Source: Coprenecus sp902388455
GTDB taxonomy: Bacteria > Bacteroidota > Bacteroidia > Bacteroidales > UBA932
DNA length: 64,000 bases
Assembly (NCBI GenBank): GCA_963931615.1
Contig: OZ007032.1
Coordinates: 1,736,001-1,800,000, forward strand
Direction of reading: 5' to 3'
Notes under the pieces: model-generated
What the model was told of the DNA's origin: nothing
What the model saw: the letters and a program-made list of their open reading frames with translations, nothing else
Database searches by the model: none
Made by a program: the position numbers and the translations under genes
Shown: in pieces, positions 56,319 through 64,000 of the stretch
Layout of the letters: each line of letters begins with the position of its first letter
Numbering within the stretch: the stretch's first letter is position 1

Positions 56319-56768
56319 TTACTTGGCGGCTGCTGCGGAGTGCGCCGCTGTTGCGGCAGCAGCCTTGGGGGCTGCCTCCTTGTTGAGTTCGGGGAGTTCG
56401 TGGAGATGCTTGTTGTACTCCTCCTTGGTGATGATATGACATGAGCCGTTGTAGATGACACCGACCTCAATACTGAGCTTTGGTGTCTTGAGGGAGCCTG
56501 CGAAGTTGGAGTTGGCCTTGAAGTTGACAATATCCTCAATGAATATATCACCCTCGACATGACCCCAGATATCACAGCTCTGGGCGAAAATCTTGCCTTT
56601 GATGTTGGCGGCCTCGCCTATCACTAACTTTCCTTTGGTATAGACCGTACCTTCAAAAGTACCGTCTATACGGATGTCGGCACTGGAGGTCATGACACCT
56701 GTTATCCTGGTGCCCTTGGATATCCTGCACAGCTCGTTGGCCTGGGGGATTATTTCTGTTTTTGCCAT
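56319..56768 (-). CDS. Bactofilin (polymer-forming cytoskeletal protein)
   Basis: A 149-residue protein with a central beta-helix of short repeats (ADIRIDGTFEGTVYTKGKLVIGEAANIKGKIFAQSCDIWGHVEGDIF), the DUF583/bactofilin signature, and an Ala-rich C-terminal tail. Bactofilins form filaments without nucleotides and place cell-wall enzymes at the membrane. It lies 25 bp after lpdA in the secA-lpdA-bactofilin operon. Confidence 0.93.
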   Translation of the reverse strand: MAKTEIIPQANELCRISKGTRITGVMTSSADIRIDGTFEGTVYTKGKLVIGEAANIKGKIFAQSCDIWGHVEGDIFIEDIVNFKANSNFAGSLKTPKLSIEVGVIYNGSCHIITKEEYNKHLHELPELNKEAAPKAAAATAAHSAAAAK

Positions 56769-56793
56769 GATATTGACTGTTAAAGGTTAATTT

Positions 56794-58191
56794 CTACTGA
56801 TGGATGCACTCGCCGTGAGAGGCCTCGGCAGCCTCCATTATCGCCTCGCTCATAGTGGGATGAGGGTGTACCGAATGGATGATGTCGGAGGCGGTCATAC
56901 CGGTGTTGCGGCCGGCGACGATACCGGAGATCATCTCCGTGACATTGGCTCCTACGAGGTGAGCACCCAGAATCCTGTCTGTTGCCGCATCGATGATGAG
57001 CTTTACGAAACCGTCCTTCTCCCCTGCCGCTGCGGCCTTGCCGGAGGCGAGGAAGAAGAATTTGCCGACCTTATACTCTATACCGGCCTCCTTGACTGCC
57101 CTCTCGGTCATGCCGACAGAGGCGACCTCGGGAGTAACGTAGGTACAGCCGGGGATGTTGCCGTAGTCGATAGGCTTGGGATTGAGACCGCAAATAGCCT
57201 CCACGCAGCAGATACCCTCGGCAGAAGCCACGTGGGCCAGAGCCTGGGTCGGGATGATGTCACCGATGGCATAGACACCCTCGACGTTGGTGCGGTAGTA
57301 TTCGTCCACCTTGATCTTGCGTCCGCGGACCATCTCCACTCCCACTTCCTCGAGTCCGAGGAAATCTGTGTTGGGAATCACGCCCACAGCAGAGAGCACG
57401 GTCTCGGCCTCGATCGTCTCGGTACCTTTCTTGGTCTCTACCGTCAGCTTGCAGAGCTCGCCCGAGGTATCCACGCTCTTGACCTGCGCGGCCACCATCA
57501 CCTTGATGCCGGCCTTACGGAACGAGCGGCTGATCTGAGCCGACACATCGTCATCCTCTACAGGAAGAATACGGTCGAGATACTCTATCAGGTACACCTC
57601 CACACCGAGGCTGCGGTAGAAGAAGGCAAACTCACTGCCGATGGCTCCGGAGCCGATGACAGCCAGACTCTTGGGAAGTTTCTCGGGCACCAGGGCCTGA
57701 CGGTACGAGATGATGCGCTCGCCGTCAATGGGCGCAAAGGGCAGGGAATTGGCCCTTGAACCCACTGCCAGGATGATATGGTCAGCCTCGTAAACAGTCT
57801 TGGTACCGGCCTCGAAGTCATTGACCTCGACGGTATGGCCGCTCTTGAGGACAGCGTCGCCGTGGATGAGAGTAATCTTGTTCTTCTTCAGGAGAAACTC
57901 CACACCCTTGGACATTTGGGCGGCCACTCCGCGGCTGCGCTCTACCATTTTGGTGATATCGGCCTTCACATCGGAAGCCTCGAAACCATACTCCGCAGCA
58001 TGACGGGCGTAGGTATAGGCCTGGGCGCTCTTGAGCAGGGCCTTGGTGGGGATACAGCCCCAGTTGAGGCAGATTCCTCCTATCTCCGAACGTTCAATAA
58101 CTGCTACGGACTTGCCGAGCTGAGCGGCGCGGACCGCTGCGACGTAACCTCCTGGACCGGAGCCTACCACTATTATGTCAAATTTTCCCAT
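56794..58191 (-). CDS. lpdA: Dihydrolipoyl dehydrogenase
   Basis: This 465-residue flavoprotein has an N-terminal FAD site (VVGSGPGGYVAAVRAAQLG), the redox disulfide CLNWGCIPTK (Cys41 and Cys46), an NAD site (VIGSGAIGSEFAFFYRSLG), and the C-terminal HPHPTMSEAI motif with catalytic His and Glu. It reoxidises dihydrolipoamide in 2-oxoacid dehydrogenase or glycine cleavage complexes. The complex partners are not in this window. It lies 11 bp after secA. Confidence 0.95.
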   Translation of the reverse strand: MGKFDIIVVGSGPGGYVAAVRAAQLGKSVAVIERSEIGGICLNWGCIPTKALLKSAQAYTYARHAAEYGFEASDVKADITKMVERSRGVAAQMSKGVEFLLKKNKITLIHGDAVLKSGHTVEVNDFEAGTKTVYEADHIILAVGSRANSLPFAPIDGERIISYRQALVPEKLPKSLAVIGSGAIGSEFAFFYRSLGVEVYLIEYLDRILPVEDDDVSAQISRSFRKAGIKVMVAAQVKSVDTSGELCKLTVETKKGTETIEAETVLSAVGVIPNTDFLGLEEVGVEMVRGRKIKVDEYYRTNVEGVYAIGDIIPTQALAHVASAEGICCVEAICGLNPKPIDYGNIPGCTYVTPEVASVGMTERAVKEAGIEYKVGKFFFLASGKAAAAGEKDGFVKLIIDAATDRILGAHLVGANVTEMISGIVAGRNTGMTASDIIHSVHPHPTMSEAIMEAAEASHGECIHQ

Positions 58192-58202
58192 ATCGTTGAA
58201 AT

Positions 58203-61200
58203 TTAGTTATTTTCCAATCTTCCGTGACAATTCTTGTATTTCTTGCCCGAACCGCAGGGGCACGGATCGTTGCGGCCCACCTTCTTCTCGACATGGACAG
58301 GCGCATTGCTCTTGGGCTGTCCTCCGTTGGTGACCATGTCGGTCCTGGAGGTGTGCATGCGGCTCATGTCGGTGCGACGGCGCTCACTCTCGCGGACGTC
58401 CTGAGGGGCATTCTCGCGCATGGGGATGGCTGCGCGGAGGAGGAATTTGATCACCTCGCGGCTGATACGCTCGATGACACCTTTGAAGAGATTGAAGCTC
58501 TCGAACTTATAGATAAGCAGAGGATCCTTCTGCTCGTATGTGGCGTTCTGCACGGACTGCTTCAGGTCGTCCATATCCCTGAGATGCTCCTTCCATGCCT
58601 CGTCTATCATGATGAGGGTGATGGTCTTGCTCACAGCACGCACAAGCTCGCGGGCCTGCGTCTCGTAGGCCTTCTTTAGATTGACTATCACGCGCATGAC
58701 CTTGGTACCGTCTCCCACGGGCACGGCCACGTTCTCAAACTGCTGGCCCTGACGCTCATAGATGGCCTTTACGACAGGCCAGGCCTGAGCCACCATGGCA
58801 TCGCTGCGGCGGACATACTCCTCGCGGATCTGTGCATTGAGCGTCTCCGCTATCTTGTCACGCGAAGCGCTCTTATAGAACTGAGCATCGAAAGACGGGT
58901 CTATCGACAGGGTCTTCATCACCTCCAGCTTGAAGTCCTCGTAATCCATTCCCTCGGACTTGTCGGCCAGCACCTCGCAGCAGTCCCCGATCATATTCAT
59001 CACGTCCACGTCTATACGCTCACCGTAAAGAGCGTTGCGGCGCTTGTTGTAGATCACCTCCCTCTGGGAGTTCATCACGTCGTCGTACTCGAGAAGGCGT
59101 TTACGGATACCGAAGTTATTTTCCTCGACCTTGCGCTGGGCCCTTTCTATGGAACTTGCCAGCATGGAGTGCTGCAGGGGCTCGCCCTCCTTGAGGCCCA
59201 TCTTGTCGACCATGGCGGCCATGCGCTCTCCACCGAAGAGACGGAGGAGATTGTCCTCGAATGACACGTAGAACACTGAAGAGCCGGGGTCGCCCTGACG
59301 TCCGGCACGTCCGCGCAGCTGGCGGTCGACGCGGCGGCTGTCGTGACGCTCTGTACCGATGATTGCCAGACCGCCGGCCTCCTTAACTCCGGGACCGAGC
59401 TTGATATCGGTACCACGGCCGGCCATGTTGGTGGCGATGGTCACCGTACCGGCTTCTCCGGCATGGGCCACGATCTCGGCCTCACGGGCATGCTGCTTGG
59501 CATTGAGGACATTGTGCTTGATGCCGCGCATACGGAGCATCTTGCTCAGCAGCTCGGATATCTCGACCGATGTAGTACCTACGAGGACAGGACGTCCGGC
59601 CTGGGTCAGTTCCACGATGCGGGCTATGACTGCATTGTATTTTTCTTTCTTGGTCTTGTAGATGATATCGTCCTCGTCCTTACGGATGACCGGGCGGTTG
59701 GTGGGGATAACCACTACGTCCAGTTTGTAGATGGACCAGAACTCGCCGGCCTCTGTCTCGGCGGTACCGGTCATACCGGCCAGCTTGTGGTACATCCTGA
59801 AATAGTTCTGGAGGGTGATGGTGGCGAAGGTCTGGGTGGCGGCCTCGACCTTCACGTTCTCCTTGGCCTCGATGGCCTGGTGCAGTCCGTCGGAGTAACG
59901 GCGTCCTTCGAGGATACGTCCGGTCTGCTCGTCGACGATCTTGATCTTGTTGTCCATCACCACATACTCCACATCGCGCTCGAACATGGCGTAGGCCTTG
60001 AGCAGCTGGGTAACGGTGTGGACACGCTCGGACTTGAGAGCGTAGTCGGCCAGAAGAGCCGCCTTCTTGGCCTGCTTTTCCTCCGGAGTGATGTTTTCTT
60101 TCTCCAGCTCGGCGATCTCACTGCCTATGTCGGGAAGGATGAAGAACTTCTCGTCGGATACGCTGGCTGCGATAAGGTCATTGCCCTTGTCGGTCATCTC
60201 GACGGTCTTGGTCTGCTCCTCGATTACGAAATAAAGGTCATCGGTAATCAGGTGCATCTGCTTGTTGTTGTCCTGCATGTAGAAATTCTCTGTCTTCTGC
60301 AGGAGCTGCTTCATACCCGGTTCGGAGAGGAACTTGATCAGGGGGTTGTACTTGGGCAGTCCCTTATGGGCACGCAGCAGGAGTTTGGCGCCCTCGGTCT
60401 CCTTTCCTTCGGCGATGAGCTTCTTAGCATCGGTAAGGAGCTTGGTGACGAGCTGTTTCTGGGCGTTGTAGAGGCGCTCGACGTAGGGCTTGTACTCGGC
60501 GAACTGCTGGTCATCGCCCTTGGGCACGGGACCGGATATAATAAGAGGTGTACGGGCATCGTCGATGAGCACCGAGTCCACCTCGTCGACTATCGCGTAG
60601 TGATGCTTGCGCTGCACCAGGTCGTTGCGGTCAATGGCCATATTGTCACGCAGGTAGTCGAAGCCGAACTCGTTGTTGGTTCCGAAGGTGATGTCAGCGC
60701 GGTAGGCGGCGCGGCGTGCGGCCGAGTTGGGCTGGTGCTTGTCGATGCAGTCTACTCTCAGGCCGTGGAACTGGTAGAGAGGGCCCATCCACTCGGAATC
60801 TCGCTTGGAGAGGTAGTCGTTTACGGTGACCACATGGACACCCTTGCCGGCCAGCGCATTCAGGAAAACAGGCAGAGTAGCCACGAGAGTCTTTCCCTCA
60901 CCGGTGGCCATCTCGGCTATCTTGCCCTGATGCAGAACGATACCGCCTATAAGCTGCACGTCGTAGTGGACCATGTCCCAGGTAAGCGGGTTTCCGCCTG
61001 CCATCCAAGTGTGGTTCCAATAAGCCTTGTCTCCCTCGATCCTGACGTAGTCATGCTTGGCGCTGAACTCGCGGTCCATGTCGGTAGCGGTCACTTCGAT
61101 GACCTCTTTCTCCTTGAACCTGCGGGCAGTAGACTTCATCACTGCGAAAGCGTCGGGCAGCACCTCGTTGAGCACTTCCTCTATCTCCTCGTCGATCTTC

Positions 61201-61487
61201 TTGGTAAGCTTGTCCACCTCTGTGGCCAGCGCCTCCTTTTTCTCGACGGCGATGGTGACGTCCTCAAGCTGGGCACGGAGAGACTTCTTCCGTTCCTCGT
61301 CTGCCGCTATTTTATTGTGAATTACTTCTTTTATTCTGTCTGTCTCGGCCCTGAGCCCGTCATCCGAAAGCTTGTCGATACGGTCATAGGCCGCCAGGAC
61401 CTTGTCCAGAATAGGTTTGATCTCCTTCATATCCCTGTCCGCCTTGGAGCCGAACAGTTTCTTCATTAATCCGTTAAATGATGCCAT
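58203..61487 (-). CDS. secA: Preprotein translocase ATPase SecA
   Basis: This 1094-residue motor pushes proteins through SecYEG. Walker A (MATGEGKTLVA), DEVDSVLIDDAR, the helicase motifs (GTVTIATNMAGRGTDI, QLRGRAGRQGDPG) and the zinc-binding SEC-C tail (DPCPCGSGKKYKNCHG) are present. The large inserts near residues 40-120 and 330-480 are typical of Bacteroidota SecA. It is the first gene of the operon with lpdA and a bactofilin. Confidence 0.97.
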   Translation of the reverse strand: MASFNGLMKKLFGSKADRDMKEIKPILDKVLAAYDRIDKLSDDGLRAETDRIKEVIHNKIAADEERKKSLRAQLEDVTIAVEKKEALATEVDKLTKKIDEEIEEVLNEVLPDAFAVMKSTARRFKEKEVIEVTATDMDREFSAKHDYVRIEGDKAYWNHTWMAGGNPLTWDMVHYDVQLIGGIVLHQGKIAEMATGEGKTLVATLPVFLNALAGKGVHVVTVNDYLSKRDSEWMGPLYQFHGLRVDCIDKHQPNSAARRAAYRADITFGTNNEFGFDYLRDNMAIDRNDLVQRKHHYAIVDEVDSVLIDDARTPLIISGPVPKGDDQQFAEYKPYVERLYNAQKQLVTKLLTDAKKLIAEGKETEGAKLLLRAHKGLPKYNPLIKFLSEPGMKQLLQKTENFYMQDNNKQMHLITDDLYFVIEEQTKTVEMTDKGNDLIAASVSDEKFFILPDIGSEIAELEKENITPEEKQAKKAALLADYALKSERVHTVTQLLKAYAMFERDVEYVVMDNKIKIVDEQTGRILEGRRYSDGLHQAIEAKENVKVEAATQTFATITLQNYFRMYHKLAGMTGTAETEAGEFWSIYKLDVVVIPTNRPVIRKDEDDIIYKTKKEKYNAVIARIVELTQAGRPVLVGTTSVEISELLSKMLRMRGIKHNVLNAKQHAREAEIVAHAGEAGTVTIATNMAGRGTDIKLGPGVKEAGGLAIIGTERHDSRRVDRQLRGRAGRQGDPGSSVFYVSFEDNLLRLFGGERMAAMVDKMGLKEGEPLQHSMLASSIERAQRKVEENNFGIRKRLLEYDDVMNSQREVIYNKRRNALYGERIDVDVMNMIGDCCEVLADKSEGMDYEDFKLEVMKTLSIDPSFDAQFYKSASRDKIAETLNAQIREEYVRRSDAMVAQAWPVVKAIYERQGQQFENVAVPVGDGTKVMRVIVNLKKAYETQARELVRAVSKTITLIMIDEAWKEHLRDMDDLKQSVQNATYEQKDPLLIYKFESFNLFKGVIERISREVIKFLLRAAIPMRENAPQDVRESERRRTDMSRMHTSRTDMVTNGGQPKSNAPVHVEKKVGRNDPCPCGSGKKYKNCHGRLENN

Positions 61488-61512
61488 CTAAAAACATTTT
61501 TTGTACAACTTA

Positions 61513-61545
61513 CAAAGATATGGAATTCCTTGGAAGATTTGCAAA
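61513..61545 (-). promoter_or_regulatory. Promoter of secA
   Basis: On the minus strand the -33 TTTG (61542-61545) and -7 TATCTTTG (61513-61520) are 21 bp apart; the ATG is 25 bp downstream. Confidence 0.7.
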
Positions 61546-61570
61546 AAATGTGCTAAGCTTTCCGGCAATG

Positions 61571-61885
61571 TCAAAGTATGGTGATGCTGACCCGCTTGCC
61601 CAGCCCCTGAAATATCTTGAAGAGAGTCGAGAGCTGCACGTCCGTCTTCCCGTTCTCGATGCGGGAGATATAGGACTTCTTCGTGCCTATCTTCGCCGCC
61701 AGCTGTTCCTGCGTCAGACCGGCCTTACGGCGTTCCTCCTTCAGCCGCTCCGCCAGGATAAATGCCTCCGCCTCCCGGTCAAATCGGTCACGCGACGGTG
61801 TGCCCTTCCGGCCATATTGAATGTCAAGAATATCATCATAATCATCGCCGCAATTCATTATCGCTTTATTTTTCTCTTCTTCCAT
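61571..61885 (-). CDS. Orphan HigA-type antitoxin, XRE-family helix-turn-helix
   Basis: A 104-residue protein with an N-terminal charged part (YGRKGTPSRDRFDREAEAF) and a C-terminal Xre HTH (AGLTQEQLAAKIGTKKSYISRIENGKTDVQLSTLFKIF). It resembles the antitoxin at 44817-45119 in layout. Its toxin, upstream, is decayed, so the gene is an orphan; it may still repress its promoter or cross-neutralise the other toxin. Confidence 0.92.
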   Translation of the reverse strand: MEEEKNKAIMNCGDDYDDILDIQYGRKGTPSRDRFDREAEAFILAERLKEERRKAGLTQEQLAAKIGTKKSYISRIENGKTDVQLSTLFKIFQGLGKRVSITIL

Positions 61886-61891
61886 CTTTAA

Positions 61892-62099
61892 TTATCTTTT
61901 AGTATCAAAGTATTCTTTCATTATACGCTTCGCCTTTTTAATCTCGAAAGACGGTGTCTTCTGCGACTGTTTATGAAATCCATGAAACAGTATCACACTC
62001 TATCACCTGATCTATTTTTTCCCTCACAGCATCTGTCTGCGCCACATAAAACTCTTTGTAATAAGACCTGAACACTTTTACTCTCCTTACAACTTCCAT
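61892..62099 (-). pseudogene. Decayed HigB/RelE-like toxin
   Basis: The start (MEVVRRVKVFRSYYKEFYVAQTDAVREKIDQVIE) matches the toxin N-terminus, and the end, in another frame (FHGFHKQSQKTPSFEIKKAKRIMKEYF), matches its C-terminus. About 45-50 central residues, including the FRIFCFFD core seen in the intact toxin at 45112, are missing and the frame is shifted. The remnant is 208 bp against ~340 bp for a whole gene. The first frame ends after MEV...CDTVSWIS. Confidence 0.85.
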
Positions 62100-62113
62100 C
62101 TTACTCCATTTTG

Positions 62114-62121
62114 CAAAGTTA
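62114..62121 (-). promoter_or_regulatory. -7 box of the decayed toxin-antitoxin operon
   Basis: The minus strand reads TAACTTTG followed by CAAAATG, the same arrangement as at 45461-45468. The first ATG after it (ATGGAGTAA) is now dead. Confidence 0.65.
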
Positions 62122-62265
62122 ATCAATCAGTTTACAAAATCAAACTTTTCGCAAAGCTACATACTGCATCATTCCGAAAAACGGAAATCAAAAAACGTGT
62201 GAAGAAATTTACGTTTTTATATTTCCGGCACGATGGAAAGTGCCTGTACTCGCCGAGAGGAAATG

Positions 62266-62292
62266 AAAAAGGGCGGCCGGGAAGGGTCGCCC
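62266..62292 (-). terminator. Terminator of the DUF4906 gene
   Basis: On the minus strand GGGCGACC pairs with GGCCGCCC (one mismatch) and is followed by TTTTTCATTT. It lies about 60 bp beyond the stop codon. Confidence 0.75.
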
Positions 62293-62352
62293 TATAGTTA
62301 TGCGGTACGGGATGTGCCGGGCAGCCGGGAAAGGCCGCACGCATCCGCCCTA

Positions 62353-64000
62353 TCAGTTGACATCCTTGACACAACGGACGTAACCTCGCTCAGTGTTGTT
62401 ATTCAACAGCATAAATACATTGTCGTCCGGACGGTACAAAAAACCCAATCGTTGCCCATCTTTGAAAGTAATGTAACTGGAATTTCCATTAAGGGAAAAT
62501 TTAGTAGCACTCATATAAAAAGGCGGCTGCTCTGTCAAAGTTTTAGAATACTCATTTACTCCTCGTAAATCACGATCATACCACTTAACAGTAGCAGATC
62601 TATCTGGCCAAGAAGTCAAACGTGTGGACATTATAAGCAACTCCCTTTGATTGGGCACTCTGTATCCCTCAGGGCAAGGCGACTCACCCGTTTGGAAAGA
62701 TTCCCATGTCCTGACATTGTCCCATACTATATCTGTTTCATCCTCGGTCGAACCCCAGTCATCTAAGACACCGGGACGATGCCCATCAACTTTATGTATA
62801 AGGGGCCGCGGAGAAATAGCTGAATCCACACTAAACTTCACATAGGGCAAATTCCAACCATCTTCGTTTCTTTCATTATGTACGGGAAGAAAAGACTCAC
62901 TATACGGTGCCGGACGGAGAGACTTAGGGTTAATCTTTGTCATGTCTATGATATGATAGCCTGGATGCTGTGGATCCGGACGGACATCTACTATATCATC
63001 TATTTCTGAAGTCACATACTCAACATCGTCATTCAAGCCCAGATTACGAAGGCAACGATACGAATACCGTGAACCATTTAGATCTATACTTCCTCTATAG
63101 TCATCAGTATGACCATAAGAGCCTCGAGAGGCACCTTCCTCAGCCCAAAGCACCCAAGGATTACTGCCGTCTGCAGAACTCGTAGTGTAATGCCAGTACT
63201 GTCCGACCCTACTTTGAGGAAACAAACGGGAGGCTTCGTTGAGGGCCCACTCTCCGATATAGATATCAGTAAGCTGGTCAATGGCAGCAAGGTACCATTT
63301 TACTTCTGTATTATCAATCCGCCCATCACCATTCTCATCCCGGTTACGCATGAGGCAGGCATATGCAGCGCTATTATAGTTTCCACGCAAGCTGTTGGTT
63401 GTGAAGTCCACATACGTGTTCCAGCTGCCGGTCATCCACTGCAGGCTGTTGGCTCTGCCGTCACGGGTACTGCTTCCACGGCTTACATCCCCAGGCTCAA
63501 GACGCTCACCCGTCGTCGTACTGCCCCAGCCAGAATTGGTCTCAAGTCCCCAAGCTGTCCTGAGTACATCATCACCGGCGTTCTTATTGTAGATTGTACG
63601 GATTGAGCGCTGAGTAAATGTATGAAGAGATGTTACCTTACTGGAATTTCCGTCCTCACTGTACATATCTCCGGATGGAGTAAGAATATGCAGCTGACGG
63701 TCATCCGTGTCCACGCATTTTTTCCAGAAAAGTTCCGGAGTGGAACTTGTCACATTGCCCTCGGGATCCGACGTATAGAGATACTCATCAACAAAAGCAG
63801 TGATGCAGATATGTTCACTTGTTCCACTGGCTATCAAACTATTTATATCTCCTGCCTCATATTTTGCCTTAAGGTATTTGATGAGCTGGTCTATGTCCAA
63901 CAACGGGCGTTTAGATGGATTCGCCGCAGCTGCATCTATTTCCTCCATAGTCCATTCACGACCCGGTTCATACCTGCCGTCGCCCGGGAAAGTGACATAA
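62353..64000 (-). CDS. DUF4906-type surface protein (partial, C-terminal part)
   Basis: The open frame continues through the right edge, so the N-terminus is missing; 548 residues are visible. It has the DUF4906 signature LMRNRDENGDGRIDNTEVKWYLAAIDQLTDIYIG, and a C-terminal part with SPCPEGYRVPNQRELLIMS and GYVRCVKDVN. Members are large exported lipoproteins of Bacteroidales, related to fimbrillin-type surface proteins and often found near fimbria genes. Adhesion or pilus assembly is an inference. The composition is more AT-rich than the rest, consistent with surface-gene turnover. Confidence 0.85.
   Translation of the reverse strand, partial: YVTFPGDGRYEPGREWTMEEIDAAAANPSKRPLLDIDQLIKYLKAKYEAGDINSLIASGTSEHICITAFVDEYLYTSDPEGNVTSSTPELFWKKCVDTDDRQLHILTPSGDMYSEDGNSSKVTSLHTFTQRSIRTIYNKNAGDDVLRTAWGLETNSGWGSTTTGERLEPGDVSRGSSTRDGRANSLQWMTGSWNTYVDFTTNSLRGNYNSAAYACLMRNRDENGDGRIDNTEVKWYLAAIDQLTDIYIGEWALNEASRLFPQSRVGQYWHYTTSSADGSNPWVLWAEEGASRGSYGHTDDYRGSIDLNGSRYSYRCLRNLGLNDDVEYVTSEIDDIVDVRPDPQHPGYHIIDMTKINPKSLRPAPYSESFLPVHNERNEDGWNLPYVKFSVDSAISPRPLIHKVDGHRPGVLDDWGSTEDETDIVWDNVRTWESFQTGESPCPEGYRVPNQRELLIMSTRLTSWPDRSATVKWYDRDLRGVNEYSKTLTEQPPFYMSATKFSLNGNSSYITFKDGQRLGFLYRPDDNVFMLLNNNTERGYVRCVKDVN

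Noticed and set aside
59343..61469. A 708-residue open frame opposite secA
   Set aside because: A shadow of the GC-rich codon usage of secA; no start context or family match.

Overview
The window is chromosomal DNA of a member of the Bacteroidales (Bacteroidota), roughly 50-55% GC and probably gut-associated. The evidence is the set of family markers: GH97 of the SusB type, a DUF4906 surface protein, a FISUMP/BACON-type lipoprotein, DUF3078, DUF4199 and DUF4295 proteins, an ORF6N protein, and promoters of the Bacteroides type (-33 TTTG, -7 TAnnTTTG). Shine-Dalgarno sequences are almost absent. I cannot name the genus.

Layout. 1-3 kb (minus): start of an FAD/NAD-binding oxidoreductase subunit, a periplasmic HMA metal-binding protein and a TonB-dependent receptor. 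3.1-4.9 kb: sppA. 4.9-9.5 kb (minus): operon proS, conserved hypothetical, DUF3078 outer-membrane-like protein, tilS. 9.6-12.5 kb: a Trp-rich lipoprotein and a FadL-like outer-membrane protein. 12.5-15.8 kb (minus): lipid A operon lpxD-lpxC-lpxA-wbqC. 15.9-20.4 kb: rimP-nusA-infB with a strong promoter; rimP codes only the N-terminal domain. 20.5-28.4 kb is accessory: a degenerate Rpn-like nuclease, a MATE exporter, an AAA ATPase behind two palindromes, a 106-bp tandem array, YbaN, class I fumarase, a sugar acetyltransferase and an ORF6N protein. 28.4-41.5 kb: a decayed FtsX/MacB-type permease, an M1 aminopeptidase fused to a DUF1460 cell-wall amidase domain, a TPR/HTH regulator, a BACON/FISUMP lipoprotein, and a second permease freshly split by a 1.72-kb insertion sequence with a 7-bp target duplication. 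41.6-45.5 kb: TlpA-like lipoprotein, GH97 and a HigBA-type toxin-antitoxin pair. 45.5-52.5 kb (minus): thrS-infC-rpmI-rplT-lepB, then rpmB-rpmG-DUF4295 and an M2-like peptidase. 52.6-54.1 kb: DUF4199 and a GT2 glycosyltransferase. 54.1-56.3 kb: a 2.2-kb gene-free block packed with five kinds of tandem repeat. 56.3-61.5 kb (minus): secA-lpdA-bactofilin. 61.6-62.1 kb: an orphan antitoxin beside a decayed toxin. 62.4-64 kb: a DUF4906 surface protein running off the window.

Most of the window is core cell biology: translation, protein export, lipid A and energy metabolism. The most unusual elements are the two arrays of a shared hairpin-centred ~105-bp repeat 30 kb apart, the repeat-dense block at 54-56 kb, the M1-DUF1460 fusion, the one-domain RimP, and infC, which appears to start at AUC behind one of the few strong Shine-Dalgarno sequences. 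No rRNA, tRNA or CRISPR array was seen.
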